Position numbers and translations under genes: made by a program
Shown: positions 9,176 to 19,758 of the stretch, one piece after another
Layout: the number at the start of each line of letters is the position of its first letter
Numbering within the stretch: the stretch's first letter is position 1
The notes under the pieces: generated by a model
Seen by the model: only the letters and a program-made list of their open reading frames with translations
The model's database searches: none
What the model was told of the DNA's origin: nothing
NCBI GenBank assembly: GCA_044432725.1
Contig: JAWXUL010000008.1
Coordinates: 1 to 64,000, forward strand
Reading direction: 5' to 3'
DNA: 64,000 nt
From: JAWXUK01 sp044432725
GTDB taxonomy: Bacteria > Bacillota > Clostridia > Oscillospirales > Oscillospiraceae

Positions 9176-11547
9176 TTAATGAGTTTCTTCCCCTATCTTC
9201 CCATAATACTCATCCAATTTCTTCTCACAAACTTGCAATATCTCGACAATATCCTCATCCGTCACCTTCTTGAAGATATGTTGGTTCAGTTCAATATAAG
9301 AAACATCTCTGCTACGCATCATAAATCTCATACCAGAAAAACGATTAAACGGCTGGGCGAAGATGTGTTTTTCCACCTCTTTCTCTGTCAGGTCAGGATT
9401 GAGATAAAAATTCTTGGGTTTCTCTACAATCAATCCCTTTTCTCTTCTCCACTGGTAGAAATCCATTACAGATTCTACGATGCCATCCACTTTTGCCTTG
9501 CCTTCTTCATCTATATTCTCAAAAAAGGCTTGTACAAGGACAGGTTTATATGAATACATCATAGACATTTTACGAATATACTCCATGAACAAATCTTTCA
9601 TGTTTTCTGCAGTGATAAGTTTCCATTTGAACTCTTTTGCATACTTATGAATGGTTTCTTCCTTGAAAAAATTTAAGACGCGAGTATCACCAATAGGCAC
9701 AGCCATATCAGGAACAATTTTCTTATCACGGAGATAGTCTAAAATTGTTTCATATTGCACATCCACCATGCGAGTAAAATCCTGTTGTGACAACATATTT
9801 TGTGCTTCTTTCTGCCAATTAAATAGGTCAATCACTTCAAAATCATCAAAATTGATAGGAATATCCAGATAAGCGATAGGTTTTTCACCCTTGCGAAGCA
9901 TATCACTATCCAATTTTTTCTTCCCTTTGGGGGCGAGGACATATTCCATGGGAGCATAGTTGTCAATATCCAACGGATAGAAAGAATTTGGCAAAGAACA
10001 GGGCAAATTGTGACATATTGACCTTATCTACGAAATAAAAAACCAGTAAATCCTCTTTGCCCTCACACTTCCGTGTGCCACGTCCAAGCTGTTGCATATA
10101 AATCACCTTAGACATGGTGGGGCGAGCCATGAACAGGACTTCTGTACGAGGGCTATCCCAGCCCTCATTCAATAAATCACAGGCACAAAGGACAGAAATA
10201 TCTCCATTTTCATAGTTTTCTAAGATTTTATTCCGTTCTTCCACATTAACCTTGCCAGATACAGCTTCAGCTTTTACTCCACCTTGCTGAAGTAAGGTGG
10301 CTATCTCCCCAGCATGGGAAACGCTGGCACAAAATATGACAGTTTTCTTCCCGTTTACATAGTTTAAGTAGGTATCTACCAGTAATTTGTTCCGTTCTGG
10401 AAGAAACAGTTTGCTTTCCAAGTCTTGAGAGTTGTAGCGAACACCACGGATACGCACTTCTGTCAGGTCAATATCAGTTTTGATACGGATACAACGGACA
10501 GGCACAAGGATTTCTCTCTCCACAGCCGTTTTTAAGTCCATTTTGTGTGCCACATTTTGGAATAATTCCAACATATCTTGCCCATCGGAGCGTTCAGGTG
10601 TTGCCGACAAGCCTAAAATGAACTGTGGCTTGAAGTAGGAAAAAATCTGCTGATACGTTTTAGAAGCTGCGTGATGGCACTCGTCCACTACGATGTAGGC
10701 GAAGTGTTCAGGGGTGAAATCGGTGAGGTGCTTACACATAGTTTGCACCGTTGCAAAGAGGATTTGCTTGTCTGTTTCCTTTTTCTGCCCAGTGAAATAT
10801 CCCAAAGTGGCTTCTGACCATAACTCTTCAAAGGTTTTGTAGGCTTGGTCTGCCAGTTTCAAGGTGTTAACGAGGAAAAGGGTGTTCCCTCCCACGGCTT
10901 TGGCATCGGTGGTGGCTGTGACCGTCTTACCGATACCAGTGGCATGGTAGAGTAGGGCGATAGTTTCGCCATCTTCACGCATTTTAGCCAGATTTTCAAT
11001 GGCTTTTCGTGAATATGACATTTTGAAATATCCGTAGGATATTTAATGAACGCAAGCGTTCATGCACAGATTTTAATCTGTGCAAATGGAAATACAGTGA
11101 TTTTATCGCTATAATCTCGCAGTTCAAAGGTTTTACCTTGTTGGTTGGGGAGATATTGAGCCAGTTCTTTCAAAAAAGGAGATTCGCCCAAGAATGTGGT
11201 CAACTCATAGTTTACCTTTTCTGGCTGTTTTAGAAGCTGATTGTATGCCCAACGGTAGACGTACCAATTATCAAAAACAAGACTGTTTTGTTTCAATAAA
11301 TCGTCATAATACTTGTATCGGAAATTTTCTTAGGATTGTGGTAGGTTTCTCCGTCAATCTCTATGGCAATTTTCATCTCGTGGTTTTCCAAGGCGAAGTC
11401 GATGTAGCGATGCCCTCCGTAAATATCTACGAAAGGGTGTTGAATATAAAGCAAATTCGCCTTTTCAGGACCGAAAGTTTCGCAGAATAGTTCAACGAAG
11501 AGTTCTTCTGCCTTGCTGTTGACGGAGGTTGATTTTGATGGTGTCAT
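9176..11547 (-). pseudogene. DEAD/DEAH helicase with N-terminal nuclease domain, disrupted; last gene of BREX operon
   Basis: Four frames join into a protein of about 790 aa. The N-terminus (FVDIYGGHRYIDFALENHEMKIAIEIDGE) resembles a DUF559/Vsr-type nuclease domain. Then come Walker A HATGIGKT, DECHH (motif II), a GLSATPER motif III, and a C-terminal helicase lobe with the QQLGRGTRKCEGK motif VI. The final 270 aa are an uncharacterised helical domain. Lesions: a frameshift near 11295-11310, replacement of the linker before the helicase by the palindrome cluster at 11026-11083, and a frameshift near 10005. Helicases of this kind accompany BREX and other defence islands. A shortened second copy of the 3' end is at 42550-42890. 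Confidence 0.8.
11026..11083. repeat. Three abutting perfect palindromes inside the helicase gene
   Basis: AAATATCC-gta-GGATATTT (11026-11044), ATGAACGC-aa-GCGTTCAT (11046-11063) and GCACAGATT-tt-AATCTGTGC (11064-11083) follow each other with at most one base between. The sequences are unrelated to one another. They interrupt the reading frame between ITVFPF and the helicase core and supply a stop codon, so they look inserted or created after the gene was functional. Confidence 0.85.
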
Positions 11548-11583
11548 ACGAAATATTCTCCTTAGAAATAATCTGTAGGCACG

Positions 11584-11784
11584 TTACTTAAACAATTTAC
11601 AGCCTGCTTCTTTGTATTCTTCTATTTTATCCATAAGTTCATCCACAGTTACGTCCAAATAAACCGCAACACAATCAATACAGTAGAAATTTTGGATGTC
11701 CACGCCAAGTAGTTTTTTGTTGAGCCCTATGGTATTTTTGTTCAAATTAGGGGTACCACAGGCTACGCAATCAGTTTTCTTCAT
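11584..11784 (-). CDS. Small zinc-ribbon protein in the BREX operon
   Basis: 66 aa with two CxxC pairs, CVACG near the start and CIDC around residue 37, which should bind one zinc. It overlaps the end of brxL by 14 bp, so its translation is coupled. Similar tiny ribbon proteins are found as accessory ORFs; I cannot name the family. A role in BREX is inferred only from operon membership. Confidence 0.7.
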   Translation of the reverse strand: MKKTDCVACGTPNLNKNTIGLNKKLLGVDIQNFYCIDCVAVYLDVTVDELMDKIEEYKEAGCKLFK

Positions 11785-13216
11785 TTGTTACACGAACGGA
11801 AAAAGAGGGGACATCTTTTCCTTTGAACTCCTTATCCAAAATTCCTAGTTGTATTTTTATTGTTTCACGCATTTTTGTTGCAGGACGAAGACAATAGAGC
11901 TGAAAATCTCTGGTTGAAATATCTTCAGGCTTCCTTACATTGGGGAAGAGTAACTTGAGATAGGCGGTTGTAATGCGCTTCACCGCTTCGGTATCTCTTG
12001 TGTCTGCCTTTTCAGGAACTATAATTAAACTGTCTACCACATTGCGATAGCTGACATCTTCTCGAAGCAAATGCAAAATAGAGCTAAAATACTCTGAATT
12101 TAGCGCCCAACCACATATTTTAAGGTCATCATTCATCCGAGGCACATCCCAACCTTTGATGAACCCGTGAATACGGTCTAGTAATGCACTTTCTTGAAAC
12201 AATGTGGGTAATTCGCTGAACATATTTGAGTACTCGTCCATATTATCTTCTGCAATATTCCCTAAAAATACAATTCCTGCATCTGCTTTTCCCTGATAAC
12301 CACTGAAATTAAATGTGCCGTACTCCATATAGCCTTGCATGATGGAGCGCATTTCGTTGACATCTCCGAACTGTACAAGTTTCACTTCATCAATGGCTAC
12401 AAAGTCATTTCCCATAAGAAATCCTGGGGTTTTCCTTGCTGCATCATAAAACATTTTTGCCCTTGTTATTTTGCCCCCGTCCGTCAACACACCATATCGG
12501 CTGACATGACCAAACAAGTAGGATTTACCTGTTCCTTTTGGGGCTAATTCGATTACATTTAGTCTTTTCTCGACGAATGGTAGAAGCCTTGATAGAAGCG
12601 TCATCTTGTGAAGGTCTTTTTCGTAGCCTTCTGCATTGTAATCAATAGCACCAAGGAGAACGTCAATCCACTCTTTCGTTGAAAATTCACTGCGGACATC
12701 TTTATAGTAGTCCAAATCTACAGAATAAGGGCAAAAATCTGTAAAACTAACCAGTTTTATCTTCCCTTTTTGTTTTGATTGCTCATCAGGTGGTCGATAG
12801 CCCAGTTCTATCACTCCCCATGTTTCTTTGCCGTTGGTCAGTTCTCCCTTACACTCGTCCCAAACAGTAGGCTCAATCAAGGTTTCCTTCCTTGTCAAAG
12901 CAAAATCAGGGAGTTCGAAGAAGATTTCTTGGGTAGTCACTTCGATGTCAACGGTGATTTTCGTTAGGACTTTGACACGTTCATTCTCGAACATGATACG
13001 ATTCTTGATACTGATCCATTCCTCTTTCTTTGGAAAATAGGTTTGAATAAAATCTGAAATCTCATCAACGTCAAAATCACCGTTTTCATCCTCAAACTTC
13101 TTTAAGAGCCAATCTCTTAGAAAAGAAGGGAGGCTTAGAGAGGAAAAGAAGTTGTTTTTCTTTAGGTTTTTGAAGACAACCATCTCGTCGAAGCAATCTC
13201 TTAATTTTTCGGTCAT
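11771..13216 (-). CDS. brxL: BrxL, BREX AAA+ ATPase (Lon-like family)
   Basis: 481 aa. Walker A PKGTGKSY at residues 227-234 within VIELAPKGTGKSYLFG, the GGKITRAKMFYD segment that follows it, and a Walker B region around DFVAIDEV are typical of BrxL. E. coli-type BrxL is about 680 aa and carries a C-terminal Lon-protease-like domain; here the protein stops soon after the ATPase, as in the short form seen with type 4 BREX. Known BrxL forms DNA-binding AAA+ barrels needed for exclusion of phage. It lies 10 bp after pglZ and is intact. Confidence 0.85.
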   Translation of the reverse strand: MTEKLRDCFDEMVVFKNLKKNNFFSSLSLPSFLRDWLLKKFEDENGDFDVDEISDFIQTYFPKKEEWISIKNRIMFENERVKVLTKITVDIEVTTQEIFFELPDFALTRKETLIEPTVWDECKGELTNGKETWGVIELGYRPPDEQSKQKGKIKLVSFTDFCPYSVDLDYYKDVRSEFSTKEWIDVLLGAIDYNAEGYEKDLHKMTLLSRLLPFVEKRLNVIELAPKGTGKSYLFGHVSRYGVLTDGGKITRAKMFYDAARKTPGFLMGNDFVAIDEVKLVQFGDVNEMRSIMQGYMEYGTFNFSGYQGKADAGIVFLGNIAEDNMDEYSNMFSELPTLFQESALLDRIHGFIKGWDVPRMNDDLKICGWALNSEYFSSILHLLREDVSYRNVVDSLIIVPEKADTRDTEAVKRITTAYLKLLFPNVRKPEDISTRDFQLYCLRPATKMRETIKIQLGILDKEFKGKDVPSFSVRVTNEEN

Positions 13217-13226
13217 GTGTTCCTCC

Positions 13227-15503
13227 TTACAGGATGTCTCGTTGCATTGCGCTCTCTTTTTTCACAGAGAAGCTCAATTCAGAAATAAGGTTGTTGTTTG
13301 AATAAACAGACATAGAATATTCACCAGCTTGCTTCACTTCTGGCATATAAATATGATGTACGTTATTTTCTCGTGGAGTGGCTTTGTAGTATTGGTTCTG
13401 GATTCCTTTACCATTGACGCAAACAGTCAGCTCGTTCAAAGCAGTCTTTGAGAACAGGAGTATTTCAGCCTTTTTACGGAAACTGACTTCAATGGGGAGC
13501 TCGGATTGAATTAAAACTTCAATATCTCCTGTGATGTAGGAAAATTCGATAATGGGGACGACGACCTCTTCTAGAGTGGCGCCTCCGTGGACTTCCACAC
13601 TAGCTTTTCGACCACCTTTGAATCGGTCGTAGTTCGCCAATGACCAGAAATCATTGGATTCCGTCGCATACTCTGATTGAATGTCTACCTCGCTCACAGG
13701 ACAACATCTGCCAGAGTGAACCCCTTTCGATGCCATTTCCCATTGATTCTCTTGTTCGTGGATAACAGCCAAACGACTGGCACCGTGGTCAGAAATAATA
13801 CAGGCACGATCTGCAGTTCCCTTTGCCAATTTGTTCCGAATATCAGTGAGAACATCTCGTATGATTTCTAGTTCTTTTAGCAGATGTACTGGCAGTTTAG
13901 TATTGTGATAGTTCAGGCTTTCGATGGGATGGTGCTTTATTTCGTCAAGACTGCTTACTTTGGGAGCAATATCCGTAAATCCATCCAAAAACTCCTTGTT
14001 CATCGACGTAATGGAGGGGAGTTCGCAGCGACAAAGAGTGGCTTTTGCCATCAAATTCAGTTTTTTACATTCAGCCATGATAAAGTTTAGGTACTCGGCA
14101 CCCATTGCGTCCACAAAATACAAGCGACTTCCTTCTTTTGCTAAGGTATCGACCTTTTGCACTCTGGGTGGAAGCCATAGGTTATAATCACGAGACTTTC
14201 CATACTCCTGCACTTTTTCCAAAAACTCAGGAAAGATGTGGTTTATGACTTTTTGGTGCTTGTATTCTTGGAAATACTGCTCTAAATCTTGGTTTTCAAG
14301 ATGATATGGCTCCAAATAGGTAAATAAATCAGGATAAATTTTGGAAAGTATATCAACAATTTCCACACGACCATAGGATTCGTGAGTGTCTTGTAGCAAC
14401 CGAAGTATCTCTTCTTTTTCTAACTGAGTGCTATCTGTGAGGTAGTAGATAGATTTATCCTCTTTGCTTTTGAGGATTTGTAAGAAATCACTAACCTCTT
14501 CTTCAGCATCGCCAAAGGAAGAAAGAAGATTTTTCCGTTCTTGATAGCAAACCCAAAATTCTGACGATTCTGGAGCTAGGTCTAGAGTACTGCGATATAT
14601 CTGGCGTAGGAAGGTATCTACTCCAGTACTGGAATCAATCCCTTGTTGTAAGCACCAATTAGCACCGCCACCGTAGAGTTTTAGTGCAATAAAATACAGC
14701 CAACGTTCTTGGTCAGTGTAATTTGCCCATCGAACGGCATACAGGCTCAAATCAGTAGCTCCAGAAAATTCAGAACTAATCCAAGCGAACCACGATTTGT
14801 GTTCTTGTACTTTTTCTAGGGCATAACTCCATTGTTCATCTGTTCCTAAGTTTTTATTTAAGTCATTGGTGGTTTGGTCTATGCTAACCAAAATTTCATA
14901 AAACTCGGTTTTTTCTTCCAAAAAGTAAATGGAATCTCTATAATCATTCTTGGTTCTCTTGGTTTTTACATAAAACTCAGGTTGGTTTTCTTGTTCCAAC
15001 TTTTCTGTCAAATGGGCAATTCCGTCAATTAAATCAGTATTGCCCAAGGATTGCATTTCAGGGGAAACCAAGACAATTTTAGGCAGCGGTGTAACGTTGC
15101 CTTCTACCTTATAAACAAGGCGTTGAGCTCGACTGTCAGAAAAGGTGAGACAGTCCTCGCACTGGTAACAAAGTACAACAACGTGAGCAGAATAACTCCG
15201 AGATGTAAAATTTCTTAATTCTCTAATCAGAGTATCTTTCCCTGTTAATTTTAAATAGGAGGTCAGACCTGTTACAAAAATATCCTCCTGAGTAGTTGCA
15301 AGAATATTTTGTAGTGACTCTATCTGTGGCTCGTTATTTTTTTCTGTATATGCTGTTACAGGTACAAATTTTTTCTTCTCTGCAAAAAAGTATTCGCTGA
15401 TGGATTTTAGTGTTTCTATCTCGTTCACATTGACCAAGCGAGGCGCAAAATCACTGGATTGGAGGTATTTTTCTATTTTTTCAATACATTCATCTTTTTT
15501 CAT
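13227..15503 (-). CDS. pglZ: PglZ, BREX alkaline-phosphatase-fold protein
   Basis: 758 aa. The PglZ domain occupies the second half: metal-site motifs YFVDAMGAEY (around 462-472) and ISDHGASRL (570-578), with a conserved LPSITSMN between. The N-terminal 450 aa are helical and probably mediate contacts with other BREX proteins. PglZ is the signature protein of all BREX types. It is 11 bp downstream of the brxC stop and 10 bp upstream of brxL, ATG start preceded by a GGGG-rich site. No lesion seen. Confidence 0.9.
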   Translation of the reverse strand: MKKDECIEKIEKYLQSSDFAPRLVNVNEIETLKSISEYFFAEKKKFVPVTAYTEKNNEPQIESLQNILATTQEDIFVTGLTSYLKLTGKDTLIRELRNFTSRSYSAHVVVLCYQCEDCLTFSDSRAQRLVYKVEGNVTPLPKIVLVSPEMQSLGNTDLIDGIAHLTEKLEQENQPEFYVKTKRTKNDYRDSIYFLEEKTEFYEILVSIDQTTNDLNKNLGTDEQWSYALEKVQEHKSWFAWISSEFSGATDLSLYAVRWANYTDQERWLYFIALKLYGGGANWCLQQGIDSSTGVDTFLRQIYRSTLDLAPESSEFWVCYQERKNLLSSFGDAEEEVSDFLQILKSKEDKSIYYLTDSTQLEKEEILRLLQDTHESYGRVEIVDILSKIYPDLFTYLEPYHLENQDLEQYFQEYKHQKVINHIFPEFLEKVQEYGKSRDYNLWLPPRVQKVDTLAKEGSRLYFVDAMGAEYLNFIMAECKKLNLMAKATLCRCELPSITSMNKEFLDGFTDIAPKVSSLDEIKHHPIESLNYHNTKLPVHLLKELEIIRDVLTDIRNKLAKGTADRACIISDHGASRLAVIHEQENQWEMASKGVHSGRCCPVSEVDIQSEYATESNDFWSLANYDRFKGGRKASVEVHGGATLEEVVVPIIEFSYITGDIEVLIQSELPIEVSFRKKAEILLFSKTALNELTVCVNGKGIQNQYYKATPRENNVHHIYMPEVKQAGEYSMSVYSNNNLISELSFSVKKESAMQRDIL

Positions 15504-15514
15504 GAATTTCCCCC

Positions 15515-18500
15515 TTAGTTTTCTTTAATAATTTCAATACCTACGTTCATATTTTCTTTAATCAGGTTTTTTAGATAGCGTTTCACCATTGCTTCATCCA
15601 TGTTGTCTATCTTTTCCAAGGCTTTGTCACTACCCCCTTGATTGTACTTTGCTTCTGCCATCTCTTTCAATTTTTTGTCTAGTTCTGGGAGACCGAACCA
15701 ATCATACGAATCTGCAGTCAAAACACTGCTTAGACGATCCTTTACTTCGTCTATATCTGTCAGTAAGGTAGAATAACCTTTAATGACAGAAGATTTGAAG
15801 GCATAATCTCTTGCTTCTGAGCTGGCAAGGTCATCAAAAAAGCTTTCTTTTTCTAAGAACTCGATAGCTTCATTAATGATGGCTTGGTCTGGTTTTGGAC
15901 GATTTATCGCATCGAAGATTTTTTTCGCTTGTTGAACGCTCTTATCTTCTATCATGGTTAAAATCGGCATTTTATAAATATTTGACCAATCTCTGGGAGA
16001 AGCGGAATTCGTCTTACTTTTCCATAGCTCTTTTAATTTAGCACTACCACGGCTGGCATTATACTCTGAGACTTTTTGCTCTACAACATTTAGATAATCG
16101 GCTTTTTCTTTTGTAAAGCACCCTGTTGGTAACATTTTGTAGATTTCACCGATTTCTTCGTCCGTAAAGTCAGATTGTTCCAAATAATAGTTACAGAGCG
16201 TCTTAAACACTTCAACTTGGTTATGGTAAAAATTGCTTAGTGTCTCTTTACCTGATACCAGTTGGTCGTAAAATCCTTGCTTATCCGCCTCTGCTAGTTG
16301 AGCAGTTTTCTTTAATTTGTGCAAGGAACCCAGAAAAGGCTCGATATCTTTTAGTTCGCCTTCCGCTGTTTTTAGGAGAAAATAAGAAATGCGGATATAC
16401 CGACATTTATCGCACCACTCCTTTATTGTATCGGAAAAAGCAACTGTTTTAGACAAAAATCCGCTACCTTCAAGGATAATTCGATATTCAAGTATGACCT
16501 CTCGAATCTTCTGCTCTCCAGTTACCTGATTCCAAACCCACTTGGCTGCGTCTTCTTCAAATTTCGATTTTAAGACATTTATATAACGGTTGTTATCTCC
16601 TATTTCCTTTGCGAGCTTTGGCAGAGCACCGTCTTCGAATTGATTTAGATAGGTCTCCATGCCTTCTAAACATTTTTCGCCAGTTAAAACAGTTTGCAAA
16701 TCCAAAATAATATCAGGGTTATCCAAGCAGATTCTTCCAATAGACATGGCTATGTCATTGTCTGATTGACCTGTTGTTAAGTTTCCACTGTTGGCAACAC
16801 CGCTGAATAATTGAATGGTATTTTCAACCAAAACCACATCAGACTTTAATGTTTCCTTATCTAAGGCATATTTAAAACACCAAATGGGGAAAGGGAAGGT
16901 TTTCATCACATTTCTGATTCTAACCCTTGTTTGTTCAACACTTGTACATTGCTCAGCAGGAACTTGAAATATTTCTACCGCAGCGTCATTAAATGATTTT
17001 TCATTTTCTGAAACCATTACAATATATTTTTCTCGATATCTGGGATTTGGTGTGATTTGTAATGAGATTACTTCCTCTACAATCTCTTTTAACTTGGTGA
17101 TGGTAAGGGTTTCTGTTGTGAGCCCATCACTCCAACTATACGGTCCGTCAACATACTCTTTGAGTGCAAAGCCCATAACGAAAGTCGTTAGGTTACAGGG
17201 TAAAAATCCGAACGGAGCTTCTTTCAATTGATTGTAAATTTGAGAAATTGCAACACGCCCTTCTGATTCAAAGGTATTATCGATGATTTTTTTGATAACA
17301 AGCTTGATTTTTGAAATCAGCAAAGAGCTGTTGGCTTCCCAATAAGGTTTGGCTGATTCTTCTTGTAACCATGCTTCATTTCCGATATATTCTTCCAGCT
17401 TTGTCTTAGGGTTAGAGGACTTGTAAGACGACTTTAACTCTTGTTTTGCCCCACACTCAACACCAGCTTTCAATAAAGTGGAAGCCCACATAAGCTCAAT
17501 CACAGTACTTCCAGTTTCTAAACTGAATGGATAACGTTGTTTATTGATATTGGTCAATTTTTCCCATAAATTTTCCACGGTTACAACTCTATCTTTGATT
17601 GTTTTACCGTCCTGCTCGTGAGAAATTATGAAATTCCCTTTGGTGATAGCTTCTTTCCATTTTGTAAGAATTTCTAAGGAATTTTTCGTATATTGTTCTG
17701 ACAGTGCATTATCTTTCCCACGTTGACAGCAGGCATTTGCGTAGGCTTCAGCATACAGGTTAAGTGCATCAATACCCAAGGTGGTAGAAGAAGCGTCGAT
17801 AAAAATGATTTCATAACTGCTGTCAGCCATGGCTTCATCAATCAGTTTGGTCATCGCTACATTTTCGCTGTCATCTTTTGCCACAGTTACGACAGCGACA
17901 ATTTTTCCAGTATTGTTGGGGGCTTCATTGCGGAGCTTGTTGACAACTGCTTTGAAATCGGTAACCGAAGCAAATCGAATGACATAGCGAAGCTTTAGAG
18001 CACCAGTCAAGGTGACAGCATCCATAACAGAACCCTCGCCCACCAATGCCGAGGTACTCTTTTTGAGTGCTTCTCCCTTGTGTTTTTCAATAGCAGACAT
18101 ATCCCCAGCATTTACTAGCGCAGAAAATTGAAATTTATTGTTACCAAGAGGCTTTTTGTAAAGAATTTCATCTCGGCAAAGCTTTTCGGCAAGCCTGAAA
18201 GCTGCATTGTTTTCTAAATGCGTGCCTTCAAAGGCATTGTTCACGTTTCTTTTGTCAGGAATGAACAGCTCAACAGTGTCACCGACTCGTTGAGAAATTG
18301 CTTGTAATAGTAATATGGTTTTCAACACTATCTGTTCATCACCACTCAGTTGCTTCGTGGTAGCACGAGCAAAACAGTCAAGAATGGAGCGAATATCGGC
18401 GGAAAGATACTCTTTACCTTTTTCATAGAAGAAATCCCAGAGCATATCCACAGTGAGTAAAGGATTCTCATCGGCAGGGCTTCTGTTGTTTATGAACCAC

Positions 18501-19746
18501 TGGAACCCTTTAATCTCATCACCCCTGTCATTTTTGATGAAATCGAACATACTCCGCTGATTAGAATCAAAGGCAGAGGAAATGTGCTTTAGGAGAAGGG
18601 CTGCATAAGGATGGATGGGGAGAATATTTTTTAGCTCATTATCAAGAATATTAGCTTTTTTCATTACTAATTCACGAGAATCCGTGGTACGGGCATAGAG
18701 CTCGTCTGCAGTATCAAGCCAGTCTTTCAACACTTCAGGGTCGTTATTTTTAATCATTGCTGCACCCATTAAGCGAAATGCCATATTCTCTGGCAGAGAA
18801 ATGATACAAGTTGGCTTCACAAATCGGTCTAGGATTCGCTTTTGGTCTTTATCAGTGTCATTGAAGAGACCAGAGCTTTTATGTGTCACGATAATCATAT
18901 AAAAAGGCTCGGTGGCACTGATTTCAACAATTTCTTGGAATCCTGTCAGTGATTTAAGATTGTTCTCGAAATAGTTGGTAAATTCGTCCCAAATGAATAC
19001 GATTGCCTTTAATTGATGTAGGTGGATAAGTTCAACGATCCATTGCTTCAAGCCAGCCACATCAAGGGCAAGGGACTTGAATTGACGTTCCTCACCTACT
19101 TTGGATATTTTATCCATCAGAGAAATCAGTGCGTCACCAGTATAGGTTTGCAGTTTTTCAACGATTGTGTCCCGTCGTCACCACCAAAAAGGGTGGGATA
19201 ATGTTCTTTGATTAAGTCATTGAACATATTTTTCGCCCAACCTTCAGACAGCCAGTTGATGGTCGCTTCTTTTAGCGCATTTCCTCCACTGTAGTCAATG
19301 CCATTTTCTTTTAGTGCGTGTACAATGCTTTCTTGTAATGCAAATATCAAGCTGTTATCCCCGTGAATGTTGGAAGAACCATAACGATGAACCGTTATGA
19401 TTTTCTCACCAGTGCTTTTAAGCAGTTGTAATTCGTTGCAAAGGTCATTGGTGAGTTGTTCAGGGTAAGCTTGAAAATACTCTTTCGTTTCACTCTCTGA
19501 AGCCTCTAGGAGCTTTTTGAACGTAAGCACAGCATGGGACTTACCAGTACCATAGGCACCTTCCACCCATATAGACAGTTTTTCTTTGCGAGACAGAACC
19601 TTTACACCATTATTAATTAGCTTTACAAAATCTTCGTGTGGATAATACTTTTTCCAAATATCTGGATTCTCGTTAATGATTGCTTCGTTGACCTGAGGGA
19701 AATACTCAGGGTCAATATTAAAATAATGTTTGTATTGGTCTAGCAT
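15515..19746 (-). pseudogene. brxC: BrxC/PglY large P-loop ATPase, one frameshift
   Basis: Combined length is about 1,410 aa. The first frame (19746-19126) carries Walker A GAYGTGKS at residues 63-70. After a single frameshift near 19165-19185, the second frame continues TIVEKLQTYTGDALISLMDKISKVG and includes Walker B AIVFIWDEF. The long helical remainder is typical of BrxC (DUF6079-like), the large ATPase present in every BREX type. The break falls about 190 codons in, where the first frame ends QSLKNCKPILVTH. Everything after it is open for 1,200 codons, which argues for a recent lesion or a sequencing error. Confidence 0.85.
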
Positions 19747-19758
19747 TGTACATCCTCC

